A stretch of 64,000 bases of DNA from Spirogloea muscicola. Taxonomy: Eukaryota; Streptophyta; Zygnematophyceae; Spirogloeales; Spirogloeaceae. A model generated the notes under the pieces. The model was not told the DNA's origin. It searched no databases and worked only from the letters and a program-made list of their open reading frames with translations. The position numbers and the translations under genes were made by a program. The stretch lies in contig WELB01000062.1 of the NCBI GenBank assembly GCA_009602725.1, forward strand, positions 497,325-561,324, written 5' to 3'. Positions within the stretch are counted from its first letter, which is position 1. Each line of letters opens with the position of its first letter. Shown here piece after piece: positions 23,880 through 33,596 of the stretch.

Positions 23880-24345
23880 AAGGGCTCGCCCATTGAGGAT
23901 AGGGGCTGAGAAAAGCCAGCCCAAAAAGAGAGGCCAGCTCAAGGGAATGTACAAGGCGTTGAAAGAGATAAGGAAGTACGTCCCACGCAGAATAAGCAGC
24001 TCTTCCGGAGGGGGCGGCGCCTGGGAGAGCCGCAGGAACAGCGTCAGCAGCTTTCTGGGAACGCAGACAAGAGCAGCCACTCGTGCGGGTATCCTGGAAC
24101 TGGATGAAGGGCTCGCCCATAGAGGAAAGGGGCTGGAAAAAGCCAGCTCAAAAAATGAACAAAGGACGAGAAGGGGCAAGGGGAAGTACGAAGAACAACA
24201 AGCACAAAAAGAAACGAAGGAGCTACGAAGGGGGGGAAGGCGCGCGGGGCGCATGAAATGAAAAGGGAGGCCAATTCAAGCCAATACACAGTTCAAGCAG
24301 AGGCGAGTGCAAACTAAACAAGGCTACATAATATAGAGACCTAAA
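23880..24345 (-). mobile_element. SINE-like unit with family C tail, plus a second C tail
   Basis: On the minus strand a head at 24345-24233 (AACTGTGTATTGGCTTGAAT, then TCATTTCATGCGCC) runs into family C 3' UTR and tail (CTTCCCCTTGCCCCTTCTCG, GAGCTGGCTTTTTCCAGCC, TATGGGCGAGCCCTTC) ending about 24105. A second family C tail lies at 23880-23960. The head has no evident tRNA-like A or B box. Confidence 0.65.
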
Positions 24346-24354
24346 CTAAGGTGC

Positions 24355-24600
24355 CTAAGGTGACATTAGTACCCACGGGAGAGCACAAACAAATCGGACA
24401 AGCTAACTTGGGGAGCTGGAGCGCCGCCACGAAAGCCGGAGGCCCGACTTAGAGCGCGCCCTGCACGTTGATGAAGAGCCAAGGCTTGCGAGCACAGCAA
24501 ACAAAGCGAGAGCCGCATTCTATAGTATGCAACTAAGGCCTGTGGAATGCTGGAGTGGCCCAAGCTGCCCCCCCGACTTCTACGAAGCACTCAGTAACCC
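24355..24600 (-). mobile_element. ORF end of another element family
   Basis: The translation YYRMRLSLCLLCSQALALHQ, then RAGRALSRASGFRGG and SLSDLFVLSRGY with its stop, is the common C-terminal block with clearly different residues from family A. No 3' tail is attached. Confidence 0.65.
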
Positions 24601-24611
24601 CTGGAACAAGA

Positions 24612-24815
24612 AGAAGAAGTGGCTCTCCCAATGAGGGCAAGGGCTGTGAGAAGCCAGCCCGAAAAGAATTGACAAGGTTCGAAGGGGCCAAACTACGAGC
24701 TAAGCAGCGACTGCGGGGCCTGAAGAGGCTATGGCAGAACGGGGGAGGATGGACCACTTAGTAGTTACGAGTGAGGAGCCTCACATCCGACAGACTAGCT
24801 GGACAGGGCGCTGGC
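24612..24815 (-). mobile_element. Family A retroelement end
   Basis: On the minus strand this has the ORF end LLTRNY with its stop near 24757, then the family A 3' UTR, stem-loop and terminal CCACTTC plus CTTCTTCTT. It is nearly identical to the copies at 22744 and 47441, so it is probably young. Confidence 0.75.
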
Positions 24816-25325
24816 GGGACGTCAGCAAGAAAGAAATAGTGCTCCCAAACTGACTGGTGGCTGTGAGAAGAAGTGGCTCTCCCAATGGGAGGCAGAAAGA
24901 GAGGCCGGCCCAAAAAAGGATGGACAAGGTCTGGAGGGGCCGAATGGCGTCAGCGCACTCGGAATATTTCGGGCCCGAAGGGGCTGGCCACGGATCGATG
25001 ACGTCTTTCGTGACGTGGCCTGTACTCTGCGGGGAGCTAGGGCCGGGATGGGGATGCCATCGGTCTGGAACAACCGGGAAGCCGCAAGACTACCGGCTTG
25101 CTAAGTCCGGCCAAGTCGACAGTCAGACAGCCTAGAAGAACGGCCACAGAGAAGAAAGAAAATAAGGGGCCTGGTCTCCAAGGGGGGCGAGTGAACGGCC
25201 ACAATGGTTATGTGCCAAGTCGGCAGTTCCACCAGGCGCAGGGGGCCGCAGTACCAACTGTGATTCAATACTACGCCCCATCATCTGCCCAGCCAGCAAG
25301 CCCCCGCAACCGGAGCCGAAGGACC
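24816..25325. other. Upstream region of the NEET gene
   Basis: The first part (24855-24930) contains one more tail-like module. The remainder up to the ATG at 25326 shows no repeat I recognise and should hold the promoter and 5' UTR. Confidence 0.45.
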
Positions 25326-26242
25326 ATGGCCGCCATAGCCAGCGCCCCGCCGGCGGCCTGCCTCCGCGCGCGCCTGCCGGCGCGCCTGGTTGCCGTCCCT
25401 GGTCTTCCAGCGGGCCGCTCCGCCCCGCAGCGGCTCATGGTCCGCGCTGCCGAAGTGGAGGTGTGCTCTGCAGCCTAGCCGCTGGCTGCCGCAAAGTCCT
25501 TGGCAGACTTACGGTCGACATCTTAACCGGGCCTGATAAGAAAGTTCATGCTGACTGTCCTCTTCCACCTGAGCTCAGGAAATCTCGCAGCCTGGTGGGT
25601 TTGTGCATCGTCCTCTCATCTGACCGATCTTGGGTTGGTTCCATGCACTCTGTCTGCCTTTGCTGCAGGTCACGGCGGGTTCGCCCATCAATCTCAGCAT
25701 TCAAAAGGACGTCGAGAAAGTCGCCGACACCGTCAATATAGCCGAGCTCACGAAGCCAGTGACTGCGTATTGCAGGTCCATCCTCCTCGCAAAACCTGGC
25801 CTGACCTTCAAAAGGATGCCTTGATCACGGTGGCTGCTTGTGCTTGTGTGCCTCTTTCCTGGCCACCCACTCTTGGACAAGCTCCCACTTAGATATGGGC
25901 ACCCAAAGCGTCCTACTATGCCTGGCGCTACCTTGCTACCTCTATTGCAAGGTAGCGCCACATTGCAAGCCACATACCTCCATCTTCTGGTCCCCACCAC
26001 TTATATATCACAGTTACCTTCTATGAACACAGGAGCAGACCGGCCAGAGACATGACCTCGTCAGAGCTCAATGCTGACGTTGGCACTATCTTGTCTAATC
26101 ACTTTGTCAAAAACTGCTGACTAGCTACTTCGCTCAATGCAGGTGCTGGAGATCTGAGACATTCCCCCTTTGCAATGGTGCTCATGTGAAATTTAACAAG
26201 GCCACTGGAGACAATGTTGGCCCTCTCGTCCTTAAGAAGTAG
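25326..26242 (+). CDS. NEET: NEET-type CDGSH iron-sulfur protein with a CNGAH site
   Basis: Small [2Fe-2S] protein of the NEET family, in plants located in plastids and mitochondria and linked to iron and redox balance. Three exons, 25326-25460, 25669-25775 and 26143-26242, join in frame to 113 residues. Residues 1-45 are a basic, Ala/Arg-rich transit peptide. The mature part begins with [20 protein letters not shown], then the family block [20 protein letters not shown]. The cluster site reads [16 protein letters not shown], fitting C-X-C-X2-S-X3-P-X-C-D-G-S/A-H except that Asp is Asn. The end [19 protein letters not shown] is nearly that of plant NEET. All three Cys ligands and the His are present. 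The Asp-to-Asn change may be genuine variation or a sequence error. Confidence 0.92.
25923..25960. repeat. Perfect 14-bp inverted repeat in NEET intron 2
   Basis: TGGCGCTACCTTGC, a 10-base spacer, then its exact reverse complement. It would form a stable hairpin in the intron RNA. It could be a miniature inverted-repeat relic or a small-RNA precursor-like hairpin. Confidence 0.85.
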
Positions 26243-26850
26243 AATCATGATTCCGCTACAATGCAGGGCCGGCAGTATTCGTTCTTGCCATGAAAGCATT
26301 GAGCTAGGACAAGGCCGTGATTGAGGGCAGGGGGTATATGGAAGAGCATTTAAAAGTAGAGCACTTACAGTCATCATAATCCGAAGTCCAGGCAGATATG
26401 ACCGGCCACCTCACAGCTCTGTTATCTAAGGAGAGTCTAGCCTTGCTCCTGCAGCAATAGCAAGGCGAGATTGGCTTGCACGCTGTCTGGGCGTACTTTG
26501 GCCTTTAGGTTGGGCTTCCCTGATAGAGATCCCTCCACTTCTGCGTCTGTATGTCTTCTTTACTTTGACTTGGGGTTGCTGAGATGCTCAAGACTCTCCC
26601 TTAAGAGATGAACGCTGTCCTTTGTTTTGTTGGTGCTATGCATCTTGCTTTGCATGCCCCAACTCTGGAACGAGAGAAGAGAATGGCTCGGTGCACATGA
26701 CGTGAGGGGAGGGGCAACGTAAGCCAGTCCACCTTGTAAGAAGAACAAAAGAACAAAGTAAAAATCTTATCCCCAAGAGGAGCCAATGTAACGAAATATG
26801 TAATACAACCGAAAGGGGACTCACGAATGAGCACATGTAATATTGAATAA
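26243..26850. other. NEET 3' flank, no gene seen
   Basis: Contains the NEET 3' UTR and non-coding sequence. I recognise no protein similarity on either strand. Confidence 0.5.
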
Positions 26851-26859
26851 AGCAATTTG

Positions 26860-27110
26860 TGGCCCTTCGGACCTTGTCCTCTTATTCGGGCTTTCCTTAA
26901 CAGCCCTTGCAGAGTGTACTACTCACAGGGGCGCCGAAGCACCACCCCGCAAGCCAGCGGCTTAGTGCGCGCCCAGCACACTGATTTATTTTTGTGCTTG
27001 TTTTCCGTAGTGCTTCCCCTGGCCCCTTCTCGCACTTTGTTCATTCCTTTTTGGGCTGGCCTTCCCAGCCCCTGCCCTCTATGGGCGAGCCCTTCTTCTC
27101 TTATCTTCTG
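26860..27110 (+). mobile_element. Two tails, the second of family C
   Basis: A degenerate tail at 26865-26925 is followed by a family C 3' UTR (TTTGTGCTTGTTTTCCGTAG, CCTGGCCCCTTCTCGCAC). The stem is GGGCTGGCCTTCCCAGCCC, then CTATGGGCGAGCCCTTCTTC, to about 27098. Confidence 0.65.
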
Positions 27111-27114
27111 GAGA

Positions 27115-27560
27115 ACAAGGGGGGGCTTCCGAGCCTCGAGGGGCCTGTGGCGGCCGACGTGGCGGAAGAAATTGCTGGCTCATGGGCGCTGACCACCCTC
27201 CAGGCGATGTCTTCGCGGCCCTGGCCATTGACGTTCACGGGGCCTTCGGCAGTGGCTGGTTGGATCTCCTCCAGCGTCCTGCCCGGCAGCCCCCATCGAG
27301 CGGCGGCCGGAATTGCCAGGCTTCAATGCTGCCGGTTCCCTTGCTCAGGTATTTCGTATGAGGCTGGCGGTCTCGTTCCAGCGCTCTTTGCTCACTCGTG
27401 GGTACTGAGCTTTCCTGTGCATCGTATCTGTGTTCTGCAGTATGTTGTAGTGTAGTCCTTTCTCCGGCTCCTCTTGCTTTGGCTTTGGACATTGTCCATT
27501 CTTTTTTGGGCTGGCTTTGCCAGCCCCTCTTTTCTATGGGCGCGCTCTTCTCTTTGCCTC
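27115..27560 (+). mobile_element. 5'-truncated retroelement copy, family B
   Basis: Remains of the C-terminal ORF are followed by the family B 3' UTR (GTTCTGCAGTATGTTGTAG, CCTTTCTCCGGCTCCTC, GGCTTTGGACATTGTCCATT). The tail at 27505 is GGGCTGGCTTTGCCAGCCCC, then CTATGGGCGCGCTCTTCTC. The RT core is missing; the copy is a fossil. Confidence 0.7.
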
Positions 27561-27780
27561 ACACGGTCCACACGCGCGCTGGCTGCGCAATGGCTGCTGC
27601 CTCAGGGTCTCAGCGGAGTGCCGCTTTTCCTGCTTCGAGTTATTCTGATACGCAGTTGCTCACTCGTGGTTACTGAGCATCCATCTGCTTCATCATTGGT
27701 GTGTAATTTTATCTTTCCGGGCACCGTTTGTGGCCTTTGAGGCCTGCGGACAATGTCTATTCTTTTCTGGGCTGGCTTAA
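27561..27780 (+). mobile_element. Nested element end
   Basis: A second ORF end (AMAAASG-like, then SYSDTQLLTRGY with its stop at about 27676) begins exactly where the family B tail ends. It continues through a short UTR into GGGCTGGCTTAAGGG, where the stem is cut short by the next element. This indicates insertion of one element into another. Confidence 0.6.
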
Positions 27781-28240
27781 GGGAAGTGGTTCTCCTAATG
27801 GGTGCAAGGGCTGTGAGAAGCCGGCCCGAAAAGAATTGACGAAGGTTCGAATGACGGGCCAAATGACGGAGGGGCCTAAAGCGCTATGGCAGAACGGGTG
27901 GAGGATGGACCAATCAGAAGCTACGAGTGAGGAGCCTCGAATCCGACAGACTAGAAGAGGAAGAAGAAGTGGCTCTTCCAATGGGGGCAAGGGCTGTGAG
28001 AAGCCAGCCCAAAACGAATTGACAAGGTTCGAAGGGGCCAAACTACGAAGAAGTGGCTCTCCCAATGGGGGCAAGGGCTGTGAGAAGCCAGCCCGAAAAG
28101 AATTGACAAGGTTCGAAGGGGCCAAACTACGAGCTAAGCAGCGACTGCGGGGCCTGAAGAGGCTATGGCAGAATGGGGGAGGATGGAACTACGAAGAGGC
28201 CAGAGGCGCTAGCTCTAAACTAGGGAAGGATGAATCACTC
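27781..28240 (-). mobile_element. Three family A ends in a row
   Basis: On the minus strand, tails start at about 28049, 27966 and 27781, each with the GGGCTGGCTTCTCACAGCCC stem or a one-base variant. They are separated by short CTTCTTC-rich pieces. The middle one is only a tail plus about 40 bp of UTR. The outer ones include the 3' UTR back to the ORF end or near it. Confidence 0.7.
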
Positions 28241-28289
28241 AATAACAACGAGTGAGAAGCCTCAAATCCGACAGACTAGCTGGCTGAAG

Positions 28290-28425
28290 AAAGGATTAAG
28301 AAGAGGGGCTTTGCTAGCCCCTCTTCTCTGTGGGCGAGCACATGAGTCACAGAGAAAGACATATAAGATTCAAAAAGAAGTGGCACTCCCAATGGGGGCA
28401 AGGGCTGTGATTAGGATTTTTATTG
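28290..28425. mobile_element. Family B tail (+) and family A tail (-)
   Basis: 28300-28340 reads GGGGCTTTGCTAGCCCCTC then TCTGTGGGCGAGCAC on the plus strand. 28377-28412 is a family A terminus on the minus strand that breaks off within the stem. Confidence 0.6.
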
Positions 28426-29140
28426 ACTCGCCCATTGAGGATAGGGGCTGCAAAAATGCAGCCCAAAAAAAATGAACAAAGGACGAGAAGGGCCCAGGGG
28501 AAGTACAAAGAACAACAAGCACAAAAAAGAAACGAAGCAGCTACAAAGCACTCAGTAACCCCTGCTAAGCAGCCTCAGGTCAGAGAATCTGGGTTCCTGG
28601 AAGCGGGTCCCCTGGCCAGAGCCAGAGGCAGCAGCGGGGGCTCTGCCTGCACGCAGGTGCTGCGCGCGGGCCATAGACCTCTGCAGCGAGACGGCCAAAG
28701 GCATGCGGTGCACCTGCGCTAGCGACCCTGCTGCATGGGAGTCCACCGGCTCCCCATGGAAGCGGCGGACAATAGCGTGGCGTGAGAGCTGGTTGAGCAG
28801 CTCGAGCCACCGAGCGCCCAGCGCCCCGTGCGTATCGATGGCGAGCGGGAAGAACTCGTCTTTCCGCGGGTGATCCGCGTATTTTAGCTCCTTGGCCCGA
28901 GCGGCGCAGGCTACCGCATACCCAGCCTTGGTGGCACACTGGGCTTGGTGTGAGCGGTCATATGGGTCAGTGTCACCACGTCCAGGAGAAGACGTGGCCC
29001 GCCGGCTGGTGGGGTGGCCACAAGGTCGACGCGACGAGCGTGGAGACCGTCGGCCCGTTGCTGGAGCGGCATGACGGCGGAGTTCTCGGCTGCCACCGAG
29101 AAGCCAGCCTCCACAAGGATGCCATGCATCGCATCCCGGA
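28426..29140 (-). mobile_element. Longest family C retroelement copy
   Basis: On the minus strand the remains of an ORF run from about 29140 to 28558. They show LRDAMHGILVEAGFSVAAEN, then RVDLVATPPAGGPRLLLDVV, which resembles the D...DV core of restriction-like nucleases behind some RT domains. Next come FPLAIDTHGALGARWLELL, MPLAVSLQRSMARAQHLRAG and the end FSDLRLLSRGY. The 3' UTR follows and ends with stem GGGCTGCATTTTTGCAGCCC and CTCAATGGGCGAG at about 28426. The RT catalytic part is absent. It is broken. Family identity (LINE-like with C-terminal nuclease) is inferred. Confidence 0.7.
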
Positions 29141-29204
29141 GACGGTCGTGGGCCGCTGTCCGCTCTCCGCCGTGGGAACAGCGCAGAACATGAGCGGCCA
29201 GCTC

Positions 29205-29490
29205 CCCAGCTTCAACGCTCCCTTGCCCACGCCGTCCACACGTGAGCAGGCCGTGCTATGGCCGCCGCCTCTGGGTCTCGGCGGAGTGCCTCTTTCCCTG
29301 CAGCGAGCTACTCAGACCTGATGTTGCTCACTCGTGGGTACTGAGCTTCCCTCTGCATCGTTTCTGTGTTCTGCAGTGTTTTGTAGTGTAGTCCTTTCTC
29401 CGGCTCCTCTTTCTTTGGCTTTGGACATTGTCCATTCTTTTTTGGGCTGGCTTTGCCAGCCCCTCTTCTCTATGGGCGCGCACTTTTCCC
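29205..29490 (+). mobile_element. Family B retroelement end
   Basis: ORF end (SRRSASFPAASYSDLMLLTR, then GY and stop at 29342), the full family B 3' UTR and the tail GGGCTGGCTTTGCCAGCCCC with CTATGGGCGCGCACTTTTC. It matches 27480-27555 and the minus-strand copies at 47013-47280 and 62110-62290 closely. Confidence 0.75.
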
Positions 29491-29499
29491 AGGCTCGGC

Positions 29500-29720
29500 C
29501 CCTCGCTCGCCACATTCGCACTGTCGCACACCCGTGAGACATGGCGGCGGCAGGCCCAGGAGCCGGTGGACGGCACTGCGGAACACCTCGTCCGGGAGTG
29601 TGAGGGAGAGAAAGGCGCGCGGGGCGCATGAAATGAAAAGGGAGGCCAATTCAAGCCAATACACAGTTCAAGCAGAGGCGAGGCGAGGCGAGGCGAGGCA
29701 GAGGCGAGGCGTGTGAGGGC
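29500..29720 (-). mobile_element. SINE-like head joined to element ORF piece
   Basis: On the minus strand the head (AACTGTGTATTGGCTTGAAT ... TCATGCGCCCCGCGCGCC, about 29665-29615) runs directly into LPDEVFRSAVHRLLGLPPP, a piece of the element C-terminal ORF. Next to it, 29678-29710 is a (GAGGC)n minisatellite. Confidence 0.6.
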
Positions 29721-30241
29721 GTCATTGAGGGGGAGGGCCTGGAGCCACGGCGCGGCCCGCCATTGAGGATAGGGGGAAAGAGTGGCTAGCAAAGCGGCGT
29801 GTCGAGGGCCCGCCGCTTATCTTCCAGTTTCAGAACCCGACACTTAGCGCGCCCATCCCGCCATTCTTTGTGGTCTGGCTTTTCACATCCTTCGCTAACG
29901 AACAGCATAATGAAGGATGCGGCAAAGTGGGACCTACTGGGACATAGAAGCCCCTCGGCCGCGTCGCCGGGCCACTCGGCGAAGCTTCTGGGCGGCTGTT
30001 CTTCTGGCTGGCTGGTCACTTACAGCCCTGGCCCCATTCGGAGAACCCGTTTCCTTCTGAGTGCTCACACTTCTAGCCGCATCCCGGTGCCACTGCCGCT
30101 GCTGGCCGCGCGGCCCAGGCCCTCACCAGATTTCTTCCCCATCTCCGCCTGCAGCACCGGCCTGTGCGGCCGTCTGGTCTCGTGGGCACGCGCGGCTGCA
30201 GATTCTGCTGGTTCTCGCTGGAAATTGGTGGTCCGGCTGCC
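29721..30241. other. Upstream region of the DUF1517 gene
   Basis: Contains a minus-like family C fragment near 29755-29775 and a plus-strand tail at about 30000-30058 (CTGGCTGGTCACTTACAGCC, GAGAACCCGTTTCCTTC). The tail lies 185 bp before the start codon. The rest should be promoter and 5' UTR. Confidence 0.45.
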
Positions 30242-31524
30242 ATGGCTTCCGCCCTGGCCGGCTCTGCACTTGTGGCCCGGCCGCTCGTCGTCCAGCCGGT
30301 ACCTGCACACAAGCCTGCGAGCTTAGGCTCTTCACGTACCTCCCCGTCGTTGCGGACGCCCCTCCCCGTGTTTGTCAAAGCCGTGCGTCCGCCCTTGGCA
30401 CGTTGTCGCGCGCCCACGCGAATCAGCGGCGAAGCTGGTCAGGATGGTACATCACCCCCCGAGGCAGCGGCGAGGCGAGTCTCCACTTTAATTCCACCCG
30501 CCTTCTTCTCTCTCTTGACCTGCCCGTCTTTCCGCGCTGTCAATTCGTCAGTCATACTGGAACAGTCGTTCCTTGCTGACCGAGGGCCGTGGTTCTACTT
30601 ATGGGTGGACTTTTCGAGACATGTGAAGCCAGGACATGGTAGGGGGTTCATCAAAACCATTGGCTTGTACATTGCACATCTATTTGAGGTCTTGTGGGCC
30701 TCTTCCATTGCAGTTTATACTGTTTCCTGACCAGATGACTGCCGCGACATGCAGGGAGGAGCTCCAGACATCACAGGACTTGCCTGCAGCCAGATTTGCA
30801 AGTGCCAGGTCGCTGGTAGCTTTGCTTGCAGCAGGTGCTCTAATTTTGGCTCCAACCGGCGACGCACTAGCGGCACAGGGAGGTGGTAGGATAGGCGGCT
30901 CTGCCTTCAGTGCACCAAGGGCTGCTCCAAGAGCAGCTCCTAGGTCATCTCCTCGAATTGACAACAGTGGCCCAAGGTACATTGTCACTCGTCGTCTATC
31001 AAGCCTTGCTACGCTGTTGTCAGACACTTTCACCTGCTTGGCATATGTTTGTTATGCTTAATTAATTGCTTGATTACTTCATGTACATATTCGATTGTGA
31101 CACCTGTGAGATATGATTTATATGTGGCTCGTATTCAACAGGAAGTAGGTGGTTCGTTGGTCTGACATGCCTTTATGACGTAGACCTCTCTCTGTCAGCA
31201 AGTTTTCTCTGTGTCATTGAAGTGTTTATTGTAGACTTTGGCCTAAATGACAGCTGACTATCTGCTAACAGGACAAATAACATCTTCATTAATCCTGGTC
31301 TTCGTGTGGCGCCTCCGGTTTATGGCAACCCCTTTGGTGGCTATGGCTATGGAGGTTATGGTTATGGGGGCTCTCCTTTCTCGTACTACGGAGGACCCTC
31401 TTTATCAGTAGGCATTGGTGGTGGTGGTCTGTTCTCCTTCATCATTTTCCTCATGGTGTCCAGTCTTGTTCTCTCAATTGTTCGCTCCTTCCTAGGCGGC
31501 CGACGCGATGAGTGGAGTCAATAG
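30242..31524 (+). CDS. DUF1517 plastid membrane protein, short form
   Basis: Similar to plant FLAP1-like DUF1517 proteins of chloroplast membranes, which are linked to acclimation of photosynthesis. Exons 30242-30382, 30735-30976 and 31272-31524 join in frame to 211 residues. Residues 1-47 look like a Ser/Ala/Pro-rich transit peptide. At about 70-92 a hydrophobic stretch (SLVALLAAGALILAPTGDAL) ends in AAQ, like a second targeting signal or a membrane anchor. Then come GGGRIGGSAFSAP and Ala-Pro-Arg repeats, the FGGYGYGGYGYGGSPF segment, LSVGIGGGGLF and a transmembrane helix FIIFLMVSSLVLSIVRSFL. The protein stops eleven residues after the helix (GGRRDEWSQ). Plant homologues usually continue with a long conserved soluble part that I cannot find downstream. 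Exon 1 donor (GTGCGT) is the least certain border. Confidence 0.8.
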
Positions 31525-33060
31525 CATATTGCGCCAATGACGGCGTCTTTGAATCTTGTATAGAACGACTTATGGTGCCGCTCAGAAAGACATGGATGCA
31601 CGACTCTCATGTAAGGGAAATCACATTTTTGTATTGTGTGAAAGTTTATGGACTCGTGGCTATCATCAGTACAGCTTCCTGCTGGAGGCTTGTACTACAA
31701 CAAGCTTTATGTGGATGCGGTACTTTATGATGTAAGCTCACACCTTGGACAGCCTGCACCCATGTTCATGTCATCACTTACTACTTCCATCCATACAGTG
31801 GATATGAGTACTTTAACAACTTATTGATGAGGAGGATCGATCCTTATAGCATCTGTGGACCACGTCAGCCTAGTTAATCATTCAGAAGTTGTGGTTGTGA
31901 GACCAAGGCCGTAAATTTGTGCATCTGTCAAATTCCTCAGAGACTGATATCATCTTATAGAAGATGTTGGTTTAAAAGATCAAATGTGCACTTTACTCTG
32001 ACTTACTCACGATTTGATCTCTCTCTTAGTGGCAGCAGCTTTACATGGTGGTGACGTCATTCACAATGCAGCATCCTCACATAAGTCAGTCCTCACAGAA
32101 CCCATCAAATCACGATTGCTGTAAGCATAGCATGAATAAGCCATCAGCCACCCCACCCATGACCAAAGACATTGTTATTGCTACGATGCTCTTACCGGTC
32201 TTTCCACTCCAACCCTAGGTCTTGCAGGTAGTATTATTGGCATTTCAACTTGGAGTCTTCTGAAGCATCTTGTTCAGGAACGAGCCAAGTATGGTAGAGA
32301 AGAGCCGCAGAGGAATATGCCGGTGTGTTTCCCAGCGTTGTGTGACCTGTCCCATGTCTGCATACCCTGGCCACTCTTACCTTGCCTAGATCTTAGCCGC
32401 AAAGTGGCTTCTCCTAGAACCTCACTTCTTCAATGTCGCAGCCTATTTGGCAATGCTTTCTGTTGACAACTCCTAGTTGCTCGTCACAGCCACTTTGTTG
32501 CTTGGGAAGAGTGCATGTCTTCTTGCTTTTAACATTAGAGCACTGGGTTGACAAAAAATGGCTCGCAAGTTCACAGAGTCCCTCACACAATCCTAGATTC
32601 CCTGGCTGGATTGACGTTACAGCAGGTCTAGATCGACTGAAGGCGTTAGACTTAGTACTGCTGTTGGACTTATTTCACGGTATCAATGCTGTTGTGCGCT
32701 ACTAGCTTGAGTAACACGCACACAAGTGCCCAAATGGCTGAAAACTTCGTCTTATGCATGACATGGTGTGCGAACCAAGTTGGCGCTTTCTGCAGCTCAA
32801 CAAACGCATGTATAATTGTCAGTCCTAGCAAGCTGAGGCACTGCCCGAGGTATCATACAAGGTAGCAGGACTGGCACGTAGCTTGATGCAGCAAGGTAGG
32901 CTTTGACAGACGAGAGACTGGAAGGAAGTGCCAAGTCCAGGCCAGAGAATGTAGCCTTGGTCCCATCTGCAGTTGCAAAGAGCAAGCTGCATTCACTCCA
33001 CTGGGCAGCAACTTAAATTGGCTTTGGCAAGACGAGAAAAGCGCTTTTGCGACGGGGCCA
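31525..33060. other. No recognisable gene
   Basis: About 1.5 kb downstream of the DUF1517 stop. A frame around 32220-32330 reads GLAGSIIGISTWSLLKHLV, then QERAKYG, but it has no family I know and no clear start. It may be 3' UTR or an unrecognised exon. Confidence 0.4.
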
Positions 33061-33290
33061 GAGCACGTTTTGAGTAACGGAAAGGGGCTGTGGGCAGAGA
33101 GGGGAGGCCAGCTTGCGAGAACCCTCAGAAGAAGAAAAGGCAGCTCTTCCACGAGGAGGCCGTGGTTGTGAGAGAAGGCACGCGGTGCGCATATAATGAA
33201 TGGGTGGCTACTCTAAGGCGATACACTGTTCAGGCAAAAGCTAGTGCATGAAGTGGGGCTACATGAAGTGAAGGCCAGCGAGACAGGACA
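33061..33290 (-). mobile_element. SINE-like unit, old copy
   Basis: On the minus strand CTAGCTTTTGCCTGAACAGT, then a CATTATATGCGCACCGCGTG stretch forms the head. It is followed by a tail with CTCACAACCACGGCC and TCGTGGAAGAGCTGCC. It shares the head with 24233-24345 and 46105-46205 but has another tail. Confidence 0.6.
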
Positions 33291-33596
33291 GCGTTGGGAA
33301 CACGAGTAAGGGGCAGACGGCTGATCAGATCACGGAAGAACAATGCAGACCGACAGGCCCTTGGTCAGCAGCCCCTCTCGTCAGCTGCCCCAGGCCGCAT
33401 TGACTGGCAGCGGATGTTGAGTGGCAGGGCCAGAGCGGCGTGAGCACACACAGGCAAGCACACAGTGCCCACAGGCAGCAGGGCGATGGATGTCTTACCA
33501 GCAACGCCTTGAAGCATTAGCGGCCACGGCGGATGCACTGAGGGTGGCCTCCTGCTCCAGCTCCTCTGGCGCAATGGTCCTTGTCGTGCCGTGAGC

